Source of the DNA: Plumapathes pennacea
Taxonomy: Eukaryota > Cnidaria > Anthozoa > Antipatharia > Myriopathidae
Assembly (NCBI GenBank): GCA_964036295.1
Contig: OZ038462.1
Span: forward strand, 15,903,264 to 15,967,263
DNA: 64,000 bases
Direction of reading: 5' to 3'
Each line of letters begins with the position of its first letter. Position 1 is the stretch's first letter. Shown piece by piece: positions 24,801 through 35,343 of the stretch. Position numbers and translations under genes: made by a program. Under the pieces are notes generated by a model. It ran no database searches. It was given only the letters and a program-made list of their open reading frames with translations, and had not been told where the DNA came from.

Positions 24801-26149
24801 TTAACCGTAGTTTTGAGAAGTTAATGTACAATAGGCTCAATTCATTCCTTGAAAAGAATCATACTTTGTATTCTTCCCAATACGGCTTCCATGAAAAGCA
24901 CTCTATTCAGCATGCACTTTTAGGCATCATCAACAAAATTCAAACCAATGTGGACAAAAATTTATTTTCCTGTGGGATCTTTATTGACCTGCAAAAGCCT
25001 TTGACACCGTTAATCATTCGATATTGCTACATAAACTAAGACACTACGGAGTAAGAGGTATTGTCAATGATTGGTTCTTTTCATACCTCTCACACAGATC
25101 ACAAACAAGTCAGGTAGGCTCAAACATATCAAGCAAAGAAAAAATACTATGCGGTGTCCCTTTATTTCTAATATACGTAATGACATACACAACACCTCTG
25201 ATAAGTTCGATTTTTCTTATTTGCTGACGATACAAATTTGCTTAATGCAGAAAAAAACCCTGAAATCTCTCGAAACTACTGTTAATAAAGAACTCGAAAT
25301 GGTATACGAATGGCTCGCCGCAAATAAGTTAAATCTTAATATCAAAAAGTCTAACTATGTAATTTTTCACCCGTACCAAAAAAGGTAACCCGTAAACTAA
25401 ACGTCAAAGTTTTTTATCACAAATCCGGTACGTACATTTCACTCGAATAAAAGAATTATGTCAAATACCTTGGTGTTTTATTGGACAGTAATCTCTCGTG
25501 GAATCCCCACATAGACTATGCCACCGTAAAAATAAGTAAGACAGTTGGTATTATCGCAAGACTAAGATATTTTGTTCCCTTTCATACACTCCTAAATATC
25601 AATCGCTCCCTAATTCATCCTTATATTTCCTATGGCATATCTCTATGGGGCCAGGCTGCCCAAAAATGTATGAATAAGATCTTAATCCTTCAAAAACGTG
25701 TCCTACGGCAGCTAATGTATTTCGCTACAAACAGAGAGCATGCGGTACCGCTATTTATAGCCTCAAACGTTTTACCAGTAAACATGTTATACTATAGAAC
25801 AGTATCAACCTTAATGCATGATGTTAATAATAATATGGCTCCGCCTAATATATTAAATTTATTTCCCAGCGTACATTCAGTGCATTCCTACTATACAAGA
25901 GCGGCAACTAACGGTAAACTCTACCGTAAATACTCTAGACTCAAACAACAGACAGACTCTTTCTCGCGCATTGGAGTAAAAACATGGAATGAAATATCTG
26001 ATGACATTCGGAAACAAACTAAATCTTCATTCAAAGCAAAGATAAACAAAATTCTTTTTCAAGTCTTAGAAAAAGAGGATACTTGTGTTGATGTCCCAAC
26101 CTTAATCAAAACAATTAAGTTACTTAGAAATATAGAATCTAGTACTTAG
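21802..26149 (+). pseudogene. LINE ORF2 (APE endonuclease and reverse transcriptase), interrupted
   Basis: The ORF2 beginning is at 21802-22125. It is interrupted by an inserted repeat and resumes at about 23267 (NNIRSLKRNLEDF). The endonuclease motifs VTETRI, GDFNINLL and SDHYSQF are present. The RT motifs YRPISLLS and YGFHEKHSI are followed by a FADDTN box reachable only by frameshift near 25224. Part of the usual GxPQGSxLGP segment is missing near 25160. The C-terminal part 25481-26149 is open and ends with a typical LINE tail (WNEISDDIRKQT). Confidence 0.75.
22127..23266. repeat. Dispersed repeat R, copy inserted in the LINE
   Basis: Removing this stretch rejoins LINE codons for CLSF and NNIRSLKRN. 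It begins aagctcgcgttcagc and ends gctgccttgctgctttgatt. The same body (ttcaccctctgccgcct, gaggcccgcggaaacggatgcg) occurs at 45.1-46.6, 50.4-51.0 and 52.6-54.9 kb. No coding capacity or clear target duplication is seen, so its class is open. Confidence 0.65.
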
Positions 26150-26578
26150 AGTACAGAAACTTGAACTTTATCTGTGTTTACTTGTCTCTAGCCCCTATAT
26201 TGTATTTTAGTATATACCACACAAGTGAATAGTGCTTTTCGCGCGCTCTGATTGGCTCGCCGAAACGGCTCGGTAAATATCCACCGCTATTCACCGACAC
26301 TGAGGCGAATACTTGTTAACTATTGTAATATATAATTGTACCCTTTTCCTATATTGAATCTTATGTTGCATCCCTCATTATACCCTATTCCTATTATTGT
26401 AATGATTATTGTACCCTGTTCTGTAATAGGCATGGTAAATCCGGTTCACTTATCTTACATCCTCTCTAACTTCGCGTCAATATGTAACTCTGCCCGCCTC
26501 GATTAGCTTGTGCTACCAGCGGTGCAGTGTTTTCAGAAATGTATTCAGTAATGTATATGAATAAAAAAAGTGTGTAAG

Positions 26579-26589
26579 TGTATTCTGAG
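26579..26589. repeat. LINE target-site duplication, right copy
   Basis: TGTATTCTGAG, identical to the copy at 20841-20851. Confidence 0.85.
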
Positions 26590-26885
26590 TTTCCAGGGAA
26601 TGATCGCAAACCAAGAATTAGTGAAAAGTTGAACATGTCATGCCTTTCTTTTCTACATATTTGAATACCACGAATGACTCTGCCGTAATTTTCTCGTTTA
26701 CAACGTTAAATTTGAGTAAAAAGCAAGAATAAATCTCTAGGAAAAATTAAATATGTGTAGCGGCCTTGAGCCGCGCCACTCCCGTGAAATTCAAAATAGA
26801 TTTCAGCCGGTCGATTCGACCATTTTTCGTGTCACCACGCCGTTTTCACGATAAATTCTGGTGCCGTAGCATGGGTAGTGGATGA

Positions 26886-27964
26886 GGGTCCGTGGGCGTT
26901 TCGTTCATTCAAAAATCAAAAATTTTGAAAATTGGATTCACCCCTGAAACGTGATTTTAATCGTTCAATAGCTACTGTGGGTTGATTTCAAGTGTGGATG
27001 AAATACCTTGACCATTACCGTCACGTCCGTAATTTGATTTCACAAGGCTGAATTCAATTTTCAAAAAATTGAATTCACCCGTCGTTAGGTTCAAAAACCC
27101 CACATATCCTAAATAAAAATGCACTGAAACACTTGTTCATGCCGTTTTTCGAAAACCGTGACACGCAAGCTCTTTTTACGGTAAATTCCTGTGTGGTAGT
27201 GGGGTGGGTAGTTGAGAGACTGCGTCACGTTTTCTGTGGGGCTGGGGGGGGGGGGGGGGGCGAGGAGAGAGAAAGTTGAGTGCAGGGGAGATCACGTGGA
27301 ACTGGACATGGACAAGGTGGTCACTCCGGATTTCATCACACATCTTGTTTTCAAGCGAAAGTGGTCACGCAAGAAAATTAGCGAGGAGCTAAAACGGCAG
27401 CATCCAAACGTCCGCTGACACTGCCGTTCTTCGAAGTGATATTTCTTTTCCATTTGATAAAAAAGCGAACGTTTGGTCCACGCCGCCTAGCTCTGCCATC
27501 TTTTCTGTTCTGATCTCGACTCAAGACAAGCAAAAAAAGCGGGAAACCAAGCCTTGTCAATCAGAACCCAGACCACGTCTTCTTCCGTGACGCTTCTCGC
27601 CCCCCTCCTCCCCCACAGAAAACGTGACGCAGTCTCTCAACTACCCACCCCACTACCACACAGGAATTTAATGTAAAAAGAGCTTGCGCGTCACGGTTTT
27701 CGAAAAACGGCAAGAACAAGTGTTTCAGTGCATTTTTATTTAGGATATGTGGGGTTTTTGAACATAACGACGGGTGAATTCAATTTTTTGAAAATTGAAT
27801 TCACCCTTATGAAAATCAAATTACGGACGTGACGGTAATGGTCAAGGTATTTCATCCACACTTGAAATCAACCCACAGTAGCTATTGAACGATTGAAATC
27901 ACGTTTCAGGGGTGAATTCAATTTTCAATATTTTTGATTTTTGAATGAACGAAACGCTCACGGA
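26886..27964. mobile_element. Long-TIR fold-back element A
   Basis: Arms of about 360 bp (26886-27245 and 27605-27964) are inverse of each other. They start GGTCCGTGGGCGTTTCGTTC and include ccccacatatcctaaataaa and cgaaaaccgtgacacgcaag. A G tract lies at 27244-27260. The centre holds a short ORF at 27308-27418 (MDKVVTPDFITHLVFKRKWS onward) resembling the start of a DNA-binding helix-turn-helix protein. Confidence 0.75.
27308..27418 (+). pseudogene. Truncated helix-turn-helix ORF in element A
   Basis: The 36-residue frame has a VVTPDFITHLVFKRKWS segment and an ISEELKRQHPNVR helix, then stops. A parallel sequence in element B continues further, so this one is an internally deleted remnant of a transposon protein. 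Confidence 0.5.
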
Positions 27965-27972
27965 GCCACTAC

Positions 27973-29070
27973 GGTCCGTGGGCGTTTCGTTCATTCAAGA
28001 ATCAAAAATATTACAAATTGAATTCACCCCTGAAACGTGATTTCAATCGTTCAATAGCTACTGGGGGTTGATTTCAAGTGTGGATGAAATACCTTGAACA
28101 TTACCGTCACGTCCGTAATTTGATTTCACAGGGCTGAATTCAATTTTCAAAAAATTGAATTCACCCGTCGCTGGGTTCAAAAACCCCACATATCCTAAAT
28201 AAAAATGCACTGAAACACTTGTTCATGCCGTTTTTCGAAAACCGTGACACGCAAGCTCTTTTCACGGTAAATTCCTGTCAGGTAGTGGGGTGGGTAGTTG
28301 AGAGACCGCGTCATGTTTTCTGTTGGGGTGGGGGGGGGGGGGGGGGGGGGGGGGAAGCGAGGAGGGGGAGAGGGAAGGTTAAGTGTAGGGGAGATCACGT
28401 GTAACTGGACAGTGGAAGATCAACATGGACGAGGTGGTTACTCCAGAGTTCATCACACATCTTGTTCTCAAGCGAAAGTGGTCACAAGAAAATTAGCGAG
28501 AAACTAAAACGGCAGCATCAACGTCCGGGGTCTTAGTGAAACGAGTATTCGTCGATACTGCAATGAGCACTGTATTCACAAAAGCTACAGATTAAGTGAT
28601 GGGCAGTTGGATGCTATTGTCGAAAATGCAGTTTCGAAGAAGCGGGAAACCAAGCCTTATCAATCAGAACCCAGACCACGTGCTCTTCCGTGACGCTTCT
28701 CGCTCTCCCCCCTCCCCCCACAGAAAACGTGACGCAGTCTCTCAACTACCCACCCCACTACCACGCAGGAATTTACCGTGAAAAGAGCTTGCGTATCACG
28801 GTTTTCGAAAAACGGCATGAACAAGTGTTTCAGTGCATTTATATTTAGGATATGTGGGGTTTTTGAACCTAACGACGGGTTAATCAATCTTTTGAAAATT
28901 GAATTTTAGCCCTGTGAAATCAATTTTCGGACGTGACGCTAATGTTCAAGGTATTTCATCCACACTTGAAATCAACCCACAGTAGCTATTGAACAATTGA
29001 AATCACATTTCAGGGGTGAATTCAAATTTCAATATTTTTGATTTTTGAATGAACGAAACGCCCACGGACC
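27973..29070. mobile_element. Long-TIR fold-back element B
   Basis: It lies 8 bp beyond element A with the same termini (GGTCCGTGGGCGTTTCGTTC and the inverse ending CGCCCACGGACC). The arms are about 27973-28330 and 28700-29070. It keeps more of the internal ORF than element A. A G tract is at 28328-28354. Confidence 0.75.
28425..28640 (+). pseudogene. Broken integrase-like HTH ORF in element B
   Basis: It starts MDEVVTPEFITHLVLKRKWS, then a frameshift, then segments reading GLSETSIRRYCNEHCIHKS and LSDGQLDAIVENAVSK. The pattern resembles the N-terminal helix-turn-helix part of integrase-core proteins common in cnidarian genomes; that match is from memory of the pattern and not verified. No catalytic DDE residues remain. 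Confidence 0.45.
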
Positions 29071-29578
29071 CTCATACGGACCGAAAAAGGACAGCTTTAC
29101 GTCTTTCATTAGCACTATGTAAAACTATCCAAGATTCATTGAATGTACCTTAAGCTCCGGTCGCACTCGTAACTTTAACCGTGACTTTAAGGCCATTAAA
29201 ATTGGCATTTGCATCATTTGAAGTGCAAGCAACGCTTGTTACTAGAAAGATATGTCAGGAAGTTGCTACCAAACATTGAATAAGCCGTCGTATTGCTCTC
29301 GATTAGTCTAGATTCTTGTTTTGTTTTGTTTTTGTTTTTTTTGTTTGTTTGTATTTTTTTTTATCTCATCTCCGGTTGTAAATCACGTTGTCAGAACATT
29401 ATAAATTTACGCAAAGCAAGACAACCTTACCTTTCCAAAGGCAACGTGGTCCTGGTGTAATAGTTAATATACGATCTGTAATTGCAATACAAATAGTGGT
29501 TATAGAGAATATATTATCTTCCCGTATCACGGAAACGAAACCGTTCACTGAAATATGCAAAAAGCTATACCTTTGTCG

Positions 29579-29977
29579 GTTGGGGGGGGGGGGGGGGGGG
29601 TGGGGGACTTCCATATATAAAATGGCGGGGATGCTTGTCGTACCGCTTAAGCCTGGTACACACGAGTAAAGAAAGCGCAAGCGCAAGCGACCGGTTCACA
29701 CTATAAAATTTGTTAACCAAGCGCAAACGCAAGTGCAAGAGAATGGAAAAGTTTTCATTCTCTTGCGCTTGCGTTTGCGCTTGCTCTACCGTGTGAATCA
29801 GCCTTTAGGGGTCAAAATTTCGGTTTTGGTACGGCTTAGGGTGCTCAACATCAAACGCTGAAACTTTTATGTGACGTGATACCGTTTAGGGGTCGGGTGT
29901 TAGAGCAGCAAGGAATAAAGTGCTTGATGATGTCTTCTTGTTATAGCAATTAAAGCGCCCCCCCCCCCCCCCCCCCG
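29579..29977. mobile_element. G/C-tract-terminated repeat, copy 2, interrupted by a MITE
   Basis: It starts with about 20 G followed by tgggggacttccatatataaa and ends with a long C tract and gggcctcc. The body has gtcaaaatttcggttttggt and cttagggtgctcaacatcaa. A 155-bp MITE is inserted at 29650-29804. Confidence 0.7.
29650..29804. mobile_element. PIF/Harbinger-like MITE with TTA target duplication
   Basis: The inverted ends are AGCCTGGTACACACG and CGTGTGAATCAGCCT, with an inner palindrome of gcgcaaacgcaagtgcaag and its inverse. TTA flanks both sides (29647-29649 and 29805-29807). The intact relative near 63256 reads gtaccgcttaggggttaaaa, giving the empty site. Confidence 0.8.
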
Positions 29978-30070
29978 GGCCTCCGAGTGACTTTAGTGAG
30001 CGAGTTCAAAACCGACGTAGAACAGAGTACTTTGAAGTTGCTAGAAAATTTGGCATGCCAGCATTATTTC

Positions 30071-30639
30071 CAGGAGAAGAAATATCACTGATTCAGATAA
30101 CACACGAAACGCATTTGTAAAACGTCAACACACACAAAGGGAACATACTCTTGTTCCACAGCACTGCAGGGCTTCCTCCACTAAAAACAAAATTGCAGGC
30201 AAAAATTAATGGGTTGCCAAGGCAATTAAGGCAATTTATATTCAAAATTATTAAGACAATTTATGTTCAAAATTGTCACAAACGATTAGCCAGTATCTCA
30301 TTTTATTGAGTTGAAGAAAGCTGTAATCTTTCAGGAAGGCAAGACATGTATAAAAGGGATCCACGATCATTCAGCTCCAACACGTCCTACGTTGTAGGTG
30401 TGTAAAGTGTTTGATTGTATCCCTCCCATGTACATGAAATTAGTAAACAAGTTTCACAGCGTCTACTGGAAGAACCATTTGCCAGAGCTCGGTCGTTTTC
30501 AACATCTGGTATTGACGGTGATTAAGAATATGCCGCTGCAAACAAGAACTGGCGTGCGTATATTTTTGTCCGTGATGCAGTTGGAATTCTCCATATGATG
30601 AATTCGGTGCTGGCGCTTCTCGGTAAGTAGGTAATATAG
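30071..30639. other. Stretch without a supportable gene
   Basis: The 66-residue frame at 30398 and a donor-like ctcg|gtaagt at about 30622 suggest exon-like sequence, but no acceptor and no family were found. Otherwise nothing is seen. Confidence 0.35.
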
Positions 30640-31100
30640 GTTGGCTTTCAAAATGCGGGGTTCTGGTTAGAAGGTTATTAATCGTTTTTACAAACCATGG
30701 CTGTAGAGCGACGTCGCCAGTCGGCCGCTAAAAAATGTTTGTCGCACGGCACTCTGGTTTAGTTTAGACTACGTGTACGGTGATGCGTTTTCAAGTTTTC
30801 TTCGAGAGACTGAACTTTAAAATTCGCTGAGACAGCTTTTTACACGCAACTACAGAATACTTCGAGACTGTCTTGCAGGCCAAGAAAAGCGATGATTAAC
30901 GGAACCAGTGACTCGATCAGTTTTGCACGGTCAACACAGTCGATCTTCGACCCTGTAATATCTTTATTTTACCAAAATGTTGACTCAATCTTTTCTTCGA
31001 AGTCAAGTGCTACACGCAAGGGAAGGAGAAAAAGAATATTGTGTGTTATACTTTTGCGTTGAAAAAAGAGTCGATTGCGTGACGCCGTACGTATTTCGGT

Positions 31101-32648
31101 CCGTGGGTATTCCGTCCATTCAATTTTCGTATAAATTACAAAATCAAAAATTGAATATTAAAGTTTCCAATTTTCATATTTTATCGTTTACGCGGCAATA
31201 AAAATTAGAAATTCGTCTTGGATTTTGCATCGATGTATATTTTCAACAATCCAAAATTGAATTTGGTTTTCCGATTTCTCCTTTCCGATGTGTTCGAAAA
31301 TTAGAAATATAACCACCAGTTTCCCTTTTCCATCCGCTGAAAAGCGACAACAACGGACGCATACTTCATATGATTCGAACGGGAGATCAATTTTCAATTT
31401 TCGTACATACGAAAATTTGACAAAATTTCCCGAGGGGGAGGGTAAGGCTAGTCTGTTTCGCCTGCTATTTTCCCAAGTGTGTGAGGGTACTTGGCTCTTC
31501 GTTTGTCAAGGGGAGGGGACACGGGAGTTTCTGGACCACTCTTAGCCCGAAAATGGCGGCGCGCAAGAGGTTTATTTTGTAAAGACAACGAATTGATGTG
31601 CGATTGCCTGAGTCTACAAAGTGTGGTAATGATTGTGGAATGGAAACGCCGAAGATTAGGCGCCGATGTGGGCTAAGTATGGCCGCCGAACGTCGTAATG
31701 ACAGGTAAGAGACCGAACTCGTGCAGTTTAATACACCTTGCTAGCTATTGGGTTTTTCTTTTTTCGTTCCTGACAGCATTAAACAAAACATTATCGTTAG
31801 CTCTCGGAAAATCAAGGAGGCTGTTCGCAGCAAAACAAGGCAAAACGAACGAGCGACGACTGCAGCGGCAACAACAAAAGGATAGGCAAAACACATTTGT
31901 TACAGTGGGTAATCTTTCGTGTGTCGTAATAGGCAATTGACTAGAAGACGTGAACTGAAAACTGGAACAATTTATATACCAAATATGATAGAGCAGACTC
32001 TCTTTCCATTTAATTGTAATCTAGATGCATATCTCTTTCTAGATCTATAAACAGGAAGGCAACTGCCAACAGGATACTGGTGAAAGCGTACATACGCCGA
32101 AAATTAATCTGAACCGACATATTTGGTAAATAAATTGTTCAAGTTTTCAGTTCACGTCTTGTAGTCAATTGCCTATTACGACACACGAAATATTGTTTTG
32201 CCCATCCTTTTGTTGTTGTTGTGCCGCTGCGGCCGTCGCTCGTTCGTTTTGTATTGTTTTGCTGCGAACAGCCTCCTTCATTTTCCGAGAGCTAATGATA
32301 TTGTTTTGTTTAATGCTGTCAGACACGAAGAAAGAAAGAACCAATAGCTAGCAAGGTGAAATAAACTGCACGAGTTCGGTCTCTTAGCTCACATCGGCGC
32401 CTAATCTTCGGCGTTTCCCTTCCACAGTAGTTACCACACTTTGTAGGCTCAGGCAATCGCACGTCAATTCGTCGTCTTTACAAAATAAACCTCTTGCGCG
32501 CCGCCATTTTCGGCTAAGAGTAGTCCAGAAAATCCCGTGTCCCCTCCCCTTGACAAACGAAGAGGCAAGTACCCTCACACACTCGGGAAACTAGCAGCCG
32601 AAACAGGCCATACCCTCCCCCTCGGGAAATTTTGTCAAAATTCGATGT
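31101..32648. mobile_element. Fold-back element D with giant palindrome
   Basis: It starts GGTCCGTGGGTATTCCGTCC, related to the ends of elements A to C. A palindrome with arms of about 530-570 bp follows (31411-31985 against 32117-32646), with a spacer of about 130 bp. Both arms hold gcgcgcaagaggtttatttt and cgaagattaggcgccgatgt in opposite orientation. The outer part of the right arm is missing, since Helitron H0 sequence resumes right after 32648. Confidence 0.7.
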
Positions 32649-32902
32649 TTCAGCATGATTTCTCCCATCATCAAAGCAAAACTCGAACGGTTTACTTCAA
32701 ATTATACACGGGCTTCAGACTTAGTCATACTTTAAAGGGCTTGTGAACGATTCTCGCTGCAATCACCGCGCGTCATATTACAGCATTTGTTACAGTTTAG
32801 TCTTGAAAGAAAAAAAGGCATCTGACTAAATCATTCAAGACTTCAAATTCCGATTGCTCTGAGCGACTACGGTAGCCTAAACTGGCGACAGAAGCGTATT
32901 AA

Positions 32903-33123
32903 GGGCCTGATTATATGAGCCGAGCTGGCCCGGTTCATGCGATTACATGGAAAAATGTCAACCCAGTCAGCCGGGATCCCGGTGGCTCAGAGCCGGGATC
33001 CCGTCTTTCCGGGCTGGCCGGTTCTCATACAACCGCGTAGTCGATTTTTGGTGTGTTTCACAGCCATGCCGGGATCTTGGCAAACCGCCCAACCGGGCCA
33101 GCCCGGCTCATATAATCAAGCCC
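32903..33123. mobile_element. PIF/Harbinger-like MITE with TAA target duplication
   Basis: The inverted termini are GGGCCTGATTATATGAGCCG and CGGCTCATATAATCAAGCCC. TAA lies at 32900-32902 and 33124-33126. It is rich in repeated gccgggatcccg and cccgg, and has no ORF. The relatives at 33885 and 53830 show the uninterrupted Helitron sequence. Confidence 0.8.
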
Positions 33124-33166
33124 TAAAACTACACTTCGAGGGAAAATAATCAGCATGCAGATTTTA

Positions 33167-34635
33167 CTAGAAATACGATAATCGCAGATACCCCCTCGCT
33201 CTGCCATTGATTGGACTTTTACTTTCGTACTGCTCAACAAGGGCAGTCTTTGTTTTACCGAAATGTTAACGCAATCTTTTCTTCGAAGTCAAGTACTATA
33301 CGCAAAGGAAGGAGAGAATGGTGTGTTATACTTTTGCGTTGAAAAAAAGTGTCGATTGCGTGACGCCGTACGCCGTACGTATTTCCCACGGTCGGCACGT
33401 CAAATTAATTCATACAGTCTACCAAGCACGTTCTCAAAATTTAATACTTAAATTTTGAAGTTTAATAGTCGACCGCCGTAGTACGGGAAAAAAGGAACAC
33501 TGATTTTCCAATTTTGAATTTATACAGTTAGTAGGCAGTACAATTAAATAGGCTTCTTGTGCGATTTTTTTTACTCTGGACTGCATGCACAAGACTCAGA
33601 CATGCATATTTAATGAGCTCGAATTGTTTTGTATGTGAACAAAACAGCATGATTTATCCAAGAATCATAGCAAAACATGAACGGTTTACTTCAAATTATA
33701 CACAGGCTTCAGACCTAGCCATACTTCAAAGGGGCTTGTGAACGATTCTCGCTACAATCAACGCGTGTCAGATTACAGCATTTTAGTCTTGAAAGAAAAA
33801 ATAAGACATCTAACTAAATCATTCAAGACTCTAAGTTCCGATTGCTCTGAGCAAATACGGTAGCCAAAACTGGCGACAGAAGAGTATTAAAACAATACTT
33901 CGAGGGAAAATGATCAGCATGCAGATTTTAATACATTCTTAAGAGGGATAGAATATATTTGTCACGGTGATTGTTCGATTTCCACTGACTGACCTTTGTT
34001 GCTTGTCTTTTCTGAATAACTATCTGAATTTAACACAAAACGGCGTCTAAAGCTCCCGATTTGCTTCCAAGCGCTGTTCTCTTTGCGGAGTATTTTCTTC
34101 GGCCCGCTTTTGCTTCTGAAGCTGCTGATTTGCTTTCAGGCGCTGTTCTCTTTGCGGAGTATTTTCTTCGGCCCGCTTTTGCTTCTGAAGCTCCCGATTT
34201 GCTTTCATGCGCTGTTCTCTTTGCGGAGTCGTTTCTTCGGCACGCTTCGTGCTGTCGGTCATAGCATGATTGTCGTCTTTCCTCTAGACGTATGTGGCGC
34301 TGTTCGATCGTTTAACGATTTCGCCTTGTCCGTGTTAGTTCCCTTCTATTTTGAAGACGAGCTTCGCGAGACCGTTCTGTGTCAAGTTTTCCAGTTTTCA
34401 AATTCATTTTCGTGAACGCAGTTACGTACAATTGTTGCTTCTTTCAAACCTTTTTTGACCTCGCTTTGACGCTAATCGATAATTATTATTACGTCATTGC
34501 CTTAGAGGTCGCCCCATGACAGACTGACTGACGAACTTTAAATTTCGAGATGGCGACTCGCTTGGAGTCTCCACACAAAGCGATTTTGCTGCATTAGCGT
34601 CGTGATTATTACCCTCACTTCGCTTCGCTCGGGGA
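33167..34635 (-). mobile_element. Helitron H1, inserted into Helitron H0
   Basis: Read on the minus strand it starts TCCCCGAGCGAAGCG and ends ...GATTATCGTATTTCTAG, that is 5'-TC and 3'-CTAG as Helitrons require. A short GCAGA/TCTGC stem lies upstream of the end. It sits exactly between host A (33166) and T (34636), with no target duplication. The host around it (gcagatttta / ttacattcttgaagtg) is the continuous sequence gcagattttaatacattctt in H2 at about 53861. Confidence 0.85.
34047..34262 (-). pseudogene. Helitron Rep/helicase N-terminal repeat fragment (H1)
   Basis: Three tandem modules of about 21 residues have the form KRAEENTPQREQRLKANREL. Such charged repeats with TPQ-R-QR are found before the Rep domain in animal Helitron proteins. 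Rep and PIF1-type helicase domains are absent, so the element is non-autonomous. Confidence 0.6.
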
Positions 34636-34953
34636 TTACATTCTTGAAGTGATCGAGTTACAAGCTATACGGGATAGAATATGTTTGTCACGGTGATTGT
34701 ACCTTTGTTGCTTGTCCTTTCTGAATAACTATCTGAGTTTAACACAAAACGGCGTCTTAAGCTCCCGATTTGCTTTCGAGCGCTGTTCCCTTTGCGGAGC
34801 TCTTTCTTTGGCAAGTTTCCGTTCATGATGCTGTGGGTTATAACATGTTTGTCGTCTTTTCTCTAGACGTATTTGGCGCTGTTCGATTGTTTCACTTCGT
34901 GAATGCAGCTACGTACAATTGTTTCTTCGTTCAAATCGTTTTTTTTTATCTAA

Positions 34954-35343
34954 GGTCCTGTTTACATGGAGGGAGGGCAACCCTCCAAGGAGGGACACCC
35001 TCCAAGAAGGGTCAGAAGATAGCCCCCTTTACATGCCAAGCGTTATCCCTAGGGTTATCTCGCCAAGAGTCTGAAAGGAATCGCGCGGTCGCGAACTTTG
35101 AGATAGTAACCTGGCACCGCTAAACTTAGCCCCCCTGGGAGGGTAACCCTCCCTCGAGTGTTTACATGGCCAAAAGTTGTCCCTACTGGGAGGGTAACCC
35201 TAGCAAGAAGATAGGGTAACCCTCCTCCTAGGGTGACCCTACCGATCATGTAAACGGAACAAGGAATTTCAATAGAGAAGGGTGACCCTTCTAGGAGGGT
35301 GTCCCCCCTGGGAGGGTTAACCTCCTTCCATGTAAACAGGCCC
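34954..35343. mobile_element. Harbinger-like MITE in Helitron H0
   Basis: The inverted ends GGTCCTGTTTACATGGAGGG and CCTTCCATGTAAACAGGCCC are flanked by TAA (34951-34953 and 35344-35346). The interior is full of repeated gggagggtaaccct in both orientations, which would fold extensively. Confidence 0.8.

Larger units (their letters stand above)
20852..26578 (+). mobile_element. Non-LTR retrotransposon (LINE), nearly complete but inactive
   Basis: The order is 5' UTR, ORF1, ORF2 with endonuclease and reverse transcriptase, and a 3' UTR ending ataaaaaaagtgtgtaag. It is bounded by an 11-bp duplication of TGTATTCTGAG. Without the 1.1-kb repeat inserted into ORF2 its length is about 4.6 kb. An APE-type endonuclease plus a central RT points to the CR1/L2/Jockey-like group; the exact clade needs a tree. 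Frameshifts, a deletion in the RT core and a G tract at 21350 make it non-functional. Confidence 0.85.
29215..30070. repeat. Dispersed segment, copy at 29 kb
   Basis: It is collinear with 62815-63510: shared 'ttgctaccaaacattgaata', 'aggcaacgtsgtcctggtg', 'ttatcttcccgtatcac', the G/C-tract element and the sequence after it ('gacgtagaac'). The left side joins the end of element B, as the other copy joins fold-back element C. Confidence 0.7.

Noticed and set aside
30398-30622. A coding exon ending in a gtaagt donor
   Set aside because: The frame leading to the donor has stop codons upstream and no acceptor was found; left as undetermined.
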